From: Blasia pusilla
Lineage: Eukaryota > Marchantiophyta > Marchantiopsida > Blasiales
NCBI GenBank assembly: GCA_050084515.1
Contig: CM114274.1
Span: forward strand, 18,414,001 to 18,478,000
Length of the DNA stretch: 64,000 nucleotides
Reading direction: 5' to 3'
Shown: piece by piece, positions 57,425-64,000 of the stretch
Layout of the letters: each line of letters begins with the position of its first letter
Position numbering within the stretch: the first letter of the stretch is position 1
Position numbers and translations under genes: made by a program
Notes under the pieces: generated by a model
The model's input: only the letters and a program-made list of their open reading frames with translations
Told to the model about the DNA's origin: nothing
Database searches by the model: none

Positions 57425-57958
57425 CTAAGTACATCGAGGACAAACCCACCTTCCAATAGGAACAACATCCAAACGTGGAGTCAAACACATCATGTGCCAA
57501 CCCCAAGAACACCGATCACACACCAACATACGGGCTGCGTTACCAGGAGACCCACACAACATGCACCTCAAGCTAGCATGTATCATGGCTAAGCTTGGGT
57601 CAACAGTACCATCCACATTTGGAAGATGACATGGCGCACAATTACGCACATGGTCCTTCCAAACAACTCCATCACGACCCTCCAACATGAGAACTCCAGA
57701 AGCTAACACCTCACGCACTCGTAAAATAGTGCGGCCTGCCGTCACATCCAACGTTGTTGGGGCAATCTGCTGCAAATAGACATAGTCCCCCACATGGAAC
57801 CTACAAATCGATGGTCGATAACCTCCACCGAATGGTTGCATACCGCAACGTATCCCTGTGTTGAGCAATGGCAAGATTCTCAAAGGTTGTTGGCATAACT
57901 CTCGAAAGAGCTCCGCCCATCGAGAACACACCCTCATCCACATCTCTCGGGTCATCAA
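57425..57958 (-). CDS. Element D integrase C-terminus with PHD finger, intact 177-codon ORF
   Basis: The open frame carries the end of the integrase C-terminal domain (GGGYRPSICRFHVGDYVYLQQ, LRVREVLASGVLMLEGRDGVVW), a linker, and a PHD finger at 57431-57565. All eight zinc ligands are present in C4HC3 order: CMLC, then CDRC after 11 residues, His after four more, Cys after two, and CPRC at the end. A Trp lies two residues before the last Cys pair, as in most PHD fingers. One Thr and the stop (TAG) follow. PHD fingers bind histone H3 tails, methylated or unmodified at K4; which one cannot be told here. It occupies the place where chromoviruses carry a chromodomain. It is open throughout while the rest of D is broken. 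Confidence 0.85.
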   Translation of the reverse strand: MMTREMWMRVCSRWAELFRELCQQPLRILPLLNTGIRCGMQPFGGGYRPSICRFHVGDYVYLQQIAPTTLDVTAGRTILRVREVLASGVLMLEGRDGVVWKDHVRNCAPCHLPNVDGTVDPSLAMIHASLRCMLCGSPGNAARMLVCDRCSWGWHMMCLTPRLDVVPIGRWVCPRCT

Positions 57959-58800
57959 GGTTCACCACCTCACTAGACTCCCGACAATTCTTTCTTTGGC
58001 AAGTCCGGATCTCGCCATATAACGTAAAAATAAGGTGAGAAGGAAGCCAAGGATGCTTGGCGATTGAACCTATACCCCATGGCTAACCATGGCAATCGAA
58101 TATCCGGTCTCCAAGATGCCCTTCAGAGGCCATACTTGCGCAATGCCCTCTTCACCGTCTCGAACCACACGCTCAGCCAAACCATCCGCCTCGGATGATC
58201 TCGAGACGTGGTCCGATGATCAATCAACGCCTTGTCACACAAGACCTGAAACTCACGAAACTCAGACCTGGTCGGTCAAGACTTCACTTGGTGGTGCACC
58301 AAAATGACTAAGCACTCTATCCGAAACGCATACGCCGTTCCTCACTTGCCTTGTCCGGTAATGCCACCAACTCAATCCACTTGGAGAAGTGCTCCACCAT
58401 CACCAACACATATCGATGATGTCGCATACCAACGGTAACGGTCCGGTCCCGCAAAGTCCACACTCCAACGGTAAACCAACCCCATAATAGGCAAGGGGTG
58501 GAATTGTGGTGTAGGGGCATTAAATGATGCCTCACCCGGTCACAAACCATACAACGTGACACCAATCGCTGCACTGAGTATGCATGCCACGCCACCAATA
58601 TCGCCAAGGAGTAAGCTATATGACGCTTTACCCCAAAATGTCCCAACTCCTCATGGGCATGTCGCACAATGCGCTCTCTCGAGCCAAATGTGGCACTACT
58701 GTACTCTACCATCCTCCCACACGCGGAGAATATGTGTTCCCTCCAATCGATACCTCTTAGCACGTTGAAGAACACGGTCTCGCTTCTTGGCACTCACTAT
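57959..58800 (-). pseudogene. Element D integrase finger and core, degenerate
   Basis: The HHCC finger reads HAHEELGHFGVKRH...CMVCDRVR at about 58.66-58.53 kb. The core begins with YRWSVDFAGP near 58.46 kb (first Asp). Fragments RYVLVMVEHFSKWIELVALPDKAS, HRTTSRDHP and MGYRFNRQASLASFSPY match element C closely. Frameshifts near 58.45, 58.32 and 58.2 kb and several stops break it. Confidence 0.75.
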
Positions 58801-59079
58801 GCCTGGCACCCTCTTGGTCCGTAGGAACTCCAACACCAATGCATCATCATGAATATCATGCTGATCCGCACCATCATCTCCAACCTTAGGATCTCAAGGT
58901 GGCCATCTACCCTCGACTAGAGTAAGATATCATGTGGTCCTCCATACTAGAGTCCACCCCTAACCAACATAAAAGGCGGATGCATGCCAACGTGGCACCA
59001 TCTCCTCATCAACCTCGCCATGCCATCTAGCCCCGCTTGTATCCTCTTGGCTAGTACATGGGTTCCTACTCAACCCATC

Positions 59080-60520
59080 AAAGCATCAAGGTTGGCAACT
59101 CAGGTCTATGTACCACCCGGAAGTCATACTCTGTAAGATAAGAGCCCACCGTGCAAGCTTCCTGTAAGCTTGTCCGACTCCATCAACCACTTGAGCGGGT
59201 GGTGATCAAGAACAAGGGTAAACCGTGTGCCAAACAAGTAACACCTAAAGTGTGCCACACCCACACTCTCGCCAAGCACTCTCCCTCATATGAACTATAG
59301 CGCGACTCATTTGCATTATTCGAACGACTTGCATAGGCCACCACAAACTCCATGTGCTCATCATCATGTTGTGTCAACACCGCTCCAAGTCCCAACCTAC
59401 TCCAATCGGTGTGTAATGAAATGGGCGCCCTCGATAGGTCTCCTCAAGATAGGCGCCGCCACCAATGGGCCTTAAGCTCCACAAAAGCTCTCTCTGATCA
59501 TCTCCACGGTGCCACTCTTGATCTGATTTCAGCAATTGATTCAAAGGCTTTGCCATAGCACTAAATCCCTTCACATACCTCCGATAGTAGTTCGCCAATC
59601 CCATGAATGCTCAAACTCTACTCACATCTACCGGGACGGAATAAGTGCAATAGCCTCCACCTTTGCTTTGTTGAACTCCCAAACCACCTGGATAGATCAC
59701 ATGACCCAAGTACTCAACATCCTCATGGAAGAACTTACACTTTCTTGGATGCAACGAGACCATGAGCTTTCAACCGCTCAAACACCATCTGCAAATGTAT
59801 CGATGCTCCTCCACCGTGTTATGAACACCAAGATATCATCAATGTAACACCGAACAAAATCCAACCCTACTAGGATCTGTCCATCACTCTTTGAAACTCG
59901 GCGGTGCATTCTTCAACCCAAAGGGTAAGAATTTCCACCGGTACAAACAATCCTTGCCATGAGAGTTGACACCCCAAAATCTTTGTCTTGGCCTTGTCAC
60001 TCTCCGAATCGGCAATTGATGGTATCCGCCTCAAGATCCAAAAATCTGAAAATCTTTGCCTGTCCCACCACATCAAAGATCTCCTCAGTGTAGGCATGGC
60101 ATACCTATCGGCCTTGGTTTTGCTGATTGATAGGACGGTAATCTCCACACATCCGCCTATCCGTGTAGTTGCCATGCATATCCTTTTAGCAGCATGCATG
60201 CAGGTGGCGATGCATACTCTCCATGCGACAACTCCACTAATCCAGCCTCCAAAAGGTCCAACGCCCTACTCTCAATCAAGTCCTCTCCATATCACTATAT
60301 CGGTAGGGACGACGGAAGATTGGCGTATCACTAGCCAAATCAATCCGTGATATCTGGGTCCAACCAGAGAACCCAACTCCTTCATGCTAAAGGAAAAACA
60401 ACTCCTATAAGCACGCAGAATTGTGTCAGCGTCCTTTCTCACCTCCCGTAGGCTTGGGCCCAAGTAATGGCTCCCAAGTCTCCTCCACTGCACACTAGAG
60501 GGAGAGGATGATGCCATTGG
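59080..60520 (-). pseudogene. Element D reverse transcriptase and RNase H, degenerate
   Basis: From the right: YRSCFSFSMKELGSLVGP (RT lead-in) near 60.41 kb, CMATTRIGGCVEIT-type shifted reading of the MCGDYRPIN block near 60.15 kb, DRYAMPTL near 60.1 kb, and CYIDDI (catalytic motif C) near 59.84 kb. GLANYYRRYVKGFSAMAKPLNQLLK follows near 59.55 kb. RNase H follows (MGLGAVLTQHDDEHMEFVVAYASRSN; YEGECLA) at 59.40-59.2 kb. Frames change repeatedly. The order matches element C. Confidence 0.75.
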
Positions 60521-60679
60521 TCGCTACGCATAACCCCCTCACAAGATGGTACACCCTTAGCTACACCATCATCTCGAGCAAATAACTCCTCCACCAAAGA
60601 TGAGCAACCAACTCCACATGCCCACCATTACATCCCATTTACTCCAAGGATGCAAAATACTACTCTCCTCGCTTGACCG

Positions 60680-61720
60680 ATGCCTCTACCGATCCCGGTA
60701 GCCATCGAAAGCTCATTACAAGGGGTGGAAGACCCACAGACATAGTCCGAAGTCGACGCTGCCGCCATACCAAGACTCAAAATCCAAGTCAAACAATTCA
60801 GGTCCATGGCCGACCCAACACATGACGTCGTGAAGCCTCGAAATAGAAGCAACCATTTGTCACACCAAGAGCAAATCCCATCGCACGCTCTCTCTCATCA
60901 GCGTTAGGCTCCACCAACTGCCGCACATGAGAATCCCATACAAGCCCTGGACCACCTTCCCGAGAGGCATGTGACGAGGAAAACTCACAAATGTGGGTAG
61001 TGCCATCCTAGGCTGGCCCACACGGTTCACCACCGCCATGGGTGACCGATCAATAACCCTCACCACTTGAGAAAGTCGCCCAAGATTCAAGATACTATCC
61101 ACCGTAAGGCGAGGATCCCGCCAGCACCGCATCATATGCTCGACGAGAACCTCCTAGGCAACAAGTTTGTCCACCACAAGCGTGGGCGATGTGCACGTGA
61201 GCCAACTCAAGGCCAGCATCCAACAACACCGCCTGGTCCAATCCAAGAGCGCACCTCATGAACATTCGCCATCATCGGGTCCGAGTGTCACCCAACAATG
61301 GAACATTCTCGAATGTAAGCTAGAGCACGTGCTCGATGAACTGAAGATGTCGTAACACCCGTAACATCTCCCAAAACAATCGAGACCTAGGGTCATGTAA
61401 TCCCTCACCGACGACCAAAGACGTGTATGACCCGACATGGCCATCCAAAGCAATCACCAAATCCCAGGACCAACCCTCTCAAGGTCCCGCGCCCCCAATG
61501 CAATGTGTGATGGTAAAGCACGGTGGTACCCACGAATAGCCGATGGCGGCAACAACTCAGGGTATCTCGCATCAATCGACCAATATGTCGAGATGAGACT
61601 CTCGGGCCGTCTCATCTCGCTCCACATACACGTATCTCCGCACAGAATACCGGCTTGCAACATCAGAGCCAAACCAGTGCTAATCCCACCAAAGAGATCT
61701 AACACACAAATACCCTCCGG
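60680..61720 (-). pseudogene. Element D C5 cytosine methyltransferase (DNMT3-like), degenerate
   Basis: Motif I (ICVLDLFGGISTGLALMLQAG) is intact at about 61.70 kb. LPPSAIRGYHRALPSHIALGARDLERVG follows. On the minus strand 61446-61435 reads GGATGGCCATGT, Gly-Trp-Pro-Cys, so the catalytic Pro-Cys codons lost in A and C are still present, though a small deletion puts them out of frame. Then come DPRSRLFWEMLRVL, an ENVPLLGDTR motif VI near 61.30 kb, and VVNRVGQPRMALPTFVSFP. The C-terminal part is HVLGSAMDLNCLTWILSLGMA-like near 60.8 kb. Motif order I, IV, VI, then the C-terminal block agrees with A and C. Confidence 0.75.
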
Positions 61721-62149
61721 CGGATCTTGCCATACAATGGGTGTAGTATCCAAAGGGGATAACCCAATGGACTGAAGTAGGAGTCCGTGGGGCCTCCTCT
61801 TCCTCGTGAGGTATAATGACCTCACACCAAGCCTCTGCCGTAGTGCACCGCTGAACTCCAAAGTGGCACATCCAACGATGAGGATGCCACTTTGCTGCAA
61901 AAATAGGGACCTCCTCTACCTCCTCATGCGCAGGAGAATCCATAGCGAAACATTACCCTCCAAAAGTCTCTCCGGCCAAGTGACTACTCCACTAAAACCA
62001 CCCACAGATGCTAACACTTTGTTGGGGAAGACCCTCCTGGTCGAGCCCCAAAAATAAATCTCACAGAACTTGGCTCATACGTCCATCCCCGGATCGCCAA
62101 CCTGGTCTATAAGACGATGTCTCGTCCAAGAATCCATCCGAAAACCCAT

Positions 62150-62410
62150 CGGGTACAATCATCGCTCCTCCAACTAGTACATCATACGACTCGGTGATGT
62201 GACTCGCAGATACTCCCAACCAGAGCTATCGTCGCATGATCTGGTCTCAACACATTTAAAACTTCTCCGTGTCATGAATTGAGACCTATCATTGGCTCCT
62301 CCAAGTGATGTTTGAATCTGGAATGGGCAAGGCTCAAGCTCGACCTCCGAATACCCAAACCAATACATACCGCCTTTCCCAACATCAAGGTTGGGCACCG
62401 GAGTCTAACA
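62150..62410 (-). pseudogene. Element D aspartic protease, degenerate
   Basis: The catalytic triplet Asp-Ser-Gly is intact at 62405-62397 and is followed by AQP; one lost base then shifts the frame. VELEPCPFQIQTSLGGAN and FMTRRSF follow, and SYDVLVGGAMIVPDGFS-like sequence ends the domain. It lies just upstream of the methyltransferase. Confidence 0.65.
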
Positions 62411-63200
62411 AGACTCTATCTGGTCTATACACTGTCAAGAGGACTCACCAATCGGAAGATCCCACTCCGTTGTCCAAAGATACATACACCAGGTGTAAGC
62501 CTCTCACGATCAATGGCTGGCGGGCCGGTAATGCATCCATCTTCGCCGCCGCCTACCAAGTAGCACCGGTACTCAATGCTACTCGACATAGAGGGTCGCT
62601 CCACCGCAACACCCTCATCCACCTCAACACGTGTAGCAAGAATACACCCCACGTTCACACAACGTGGTCGCTAATGAAATACAGGAGCTAAGTCAACTCC
62701 TAAAGCCATCACTCCGTGGCCGAAAACAATGGGGATCCCAACACTGAAGTTGCCATCCGCAATCTTGCATTGATCTTTGCATCCGTGTCTACTACACGCG
62801 ATGTAGATGCCTCGATCCCCACTGCCGGCTCAATAGGTGCGAGGAACCATGGATGGAGTCTAAGCACCTCAGACAACAAGAATGATGGGAAGCCTAGCTC
62901 GCCTCCCGGCCTCACCCTCTGTGGGTCCAACTCCTGAGTAGCACCACGTGGCTCGACGCTCGAGTGGCTCTCTCAGAATCGCGGTGATGCCTCAACCTTT
63001 TGTCTTGCCGCACTCGCCATATAAGAGAGATCATCCCTCCATAAGAGATGGAAGCCCTCGCTCCTGAACCGATCTATCTTTGTATACCGACCATAGTAGC
63101 CAACTCTGCGCTCCAATCTGCTCAATCCTCGGGCGACCATAGTCGACTCTGTCAGAGTGGTAGGGGTAGCCACCGTAGGCTCTCCAACCACTGGTCCACC
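62411..63200 (-). pseudogene. Element D region between gag and protease
   Basis: Short frames contain VLGSPLFSATE near 62.71 kb, the counterpart of VPLFTARD (A) and TPLFSASD (C). The right part encodes a region like the C-terminal gag tail. Much of the rest cannot be read continuously. Confidence 0.4.
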
Positions 63201-63209
63201 TCTACCACC

Positions 63210-64000
63210 CCTACCACCTCTACCACCTCGGCCTCTCGGAGCTACTCCACCACGGCCACGGCCCTGATCTCAACTCTAGATGAAGATCAAAGCAACGCTC
63301 TCGAGGATGACCTAGTCTCCCGCAATGATCACACTGAAGTTGGGGCCGATCGAGGCCCATCCTCCAAAGTCCGTCTCCCATCCTCTTGGGGACAAAACTT
63401 CCTAACATGATCACCTCCACATGTCCAACATGATCGTCCCTGCTGGCGGGGCAGCAAATGAAGGCAATGGTCTCTGCACAAATGTCCCTCTAGGACTTGA
63501 TCGAGGTCGCGTGTACCCCACGACTCCCACTACTACTACCACCACCACTACTACGAGATCGTGAGGTGGGCGGTGAACACGAGAAGTAGTAGTTGTATCC
63601 CCTATTGAATGCGGATGTCACCACTCTCTCCTTCACCATGTTAAGCTCAATCTTCTCGGATAGAGCAAACACATGGGTCAATGTGGGTGAATCATCACTC
63701 ATAAGAGTAGCATCACGCACCCTACGGCGCAAATCTCGCCCAAGATCCCATACTAAAACTCGATCGCTGATCCTCGTCACACCTTGGGTAATGAAATCAA
63801 GCGCCGTGATACGCGTGTATGCCTCACTTAAGACTCTCACCGTCTTTCGCTCAAAGTCCTGAAGATTCCTCAACTTCTCCGTCTTCACTCCTTGATAGTT
63901 CTTCTTCAACCTCTTGAAGAACTCGCAATCGGGCTAAACGATGGTGGGGCACTAGTACCTCCACTAGTACCCCCACTAGTACCTCCACTGGTACCCCCAC
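63210..64000 (-). pseudogene. Element D gag, partial (N-terminus beyond window)
   Basis: From 63.95 kb leftwards: CEFFKRLKKNYQGVKTEKLRNLQDFE, LSEAYTRITALDFITQGVTR, LRRRVRDATLMSDDSPTLTHVFALSEKIELNMVKERV, which matches A and C gag. A Ser/Arg/Gly-rich linker follows. The CCHC knuckle lies at 63333-63292 (CDHCGRLGHPRERC) and is intact, unlike that of C. A frameshift separates capsid and knuckle. The 5' part of the gene is outside the window. Confidence 0.7.
63951..64000 (-). repeat. 12-bp tandem repeat at the window edge, at least four copies
   Basis: Copies of ACTAGTACC(T/C)CC start at 63951, 63963, 63975 and 63987; they alternate between a T and a C variant, and the last has G for A. The repeat lies in or just before the gag of element D and keeps frame (four codons per unit). 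It continues past the window. Confidence 0.85.

Larger units (their letters stand above)
56771..64000 (-). mobile_element. Element D: methyltransferase-carrying Ty3/gypsy retrotransposon, 5' end beyond the window
   Basis: This is a minus-strand element read right to left: gag, conserved block trace, protease, methyltransferase, RT, RNase H, integrase, PHD finger, polypurine tract and 3' LTR. It is inserted in opposite orientation into the integrase end of element C. Frameshifts and stops are frequent except in the last ORF. The start of gag and the 5' LTR lie beyond 64000. Confidence 0.85.

Noticed and set aside
57425-57958. Chromodomain after the integrase
   Set aside because: The C-terminal region has no chromodomain aromatic pattern; the Cys/His spacing is that of a PHD finger.

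Overview
The window is nuclear DNA of a plant. One intron-containing host gene, an orthologue of the Arabidopsis SMP/C2 membrane-tether gene NTMC2T3 (At3g18370), sits in the middle of a large repeat-rich region. The repeats suggest a non-seed plant: a DNMT3-type cytosine methyltransferase carried inside a Ty3/gypsy retroelement, and a non-LTR element of the restriction-like-endonuclease (R2/NeSL-like) type. Moderate GC, introns of a few hundred bases and a long GC-rich 5' leader would fit a bryophyte. Species assignment is inference only.

Layout. 1-9.3 kb: AT-rich sequence without a recognisable gene. 9.5-12 kb: short repeats and two diverged copies of an unclassified ORF. 12.7-15.3 kb (-): decayed MULE-type transposase with a SWIM zinc finger. 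17.1-20.6 kb (+): RLE-type LINE with an internal inverted segment. 22.3-30.3 kb (+): the NTMC2T3-like gene, 14 coding exons, all introns phase 0. 30.3-35 kb: no recognisable gene. 35.0-36.4 kb: about 17 degenerate palindromic repeats in front of element A. 37.0-40.95 kb (+): element A, a gypsy fragment with gag, protease and methyltransferase. 40.95-43.2 kb (+): truncated Ty1/copia element. 44.5-47.44 kb (-): a different Ty3/gypsy pol broken by four stops but no frameshift. 47.44-56.77 kb (+): element C. 56.77 kb to beyond the right edge (-): element D, whose LTR is inserted into the end of element C.

The most interesting system is the family represented by A, C and D. Combining the copies, the order is gag (zinc knuckle) - conserved block of unknown function - aspartic protease - C5 cytosine methyltransferase - reverse transcriptase - RNase H - integrase - PHD finger. 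The methyltransferase lies between protease and RT in all copies where both sides are visible. Its motifs run in the I-to-X order (DNMT3-like, not the permuted DRM order). The PHD finger (C4HC3) follows the integrase and is seen intact in D. The element thus encoded both a writer of DNA methylation and a potential reader of histone tails.

Most in-frame stops in these elements and in the unrelated gypsy at 44-47 kb can be explained by C-to-T (or G-to-A) transitions at CAG, CAA and CGA codons, as expected from deamination of methylated cytosine. The catalytic Pro-Cys motif of the methyltransferase decayed the same way in A and C, while D still shows its codons.
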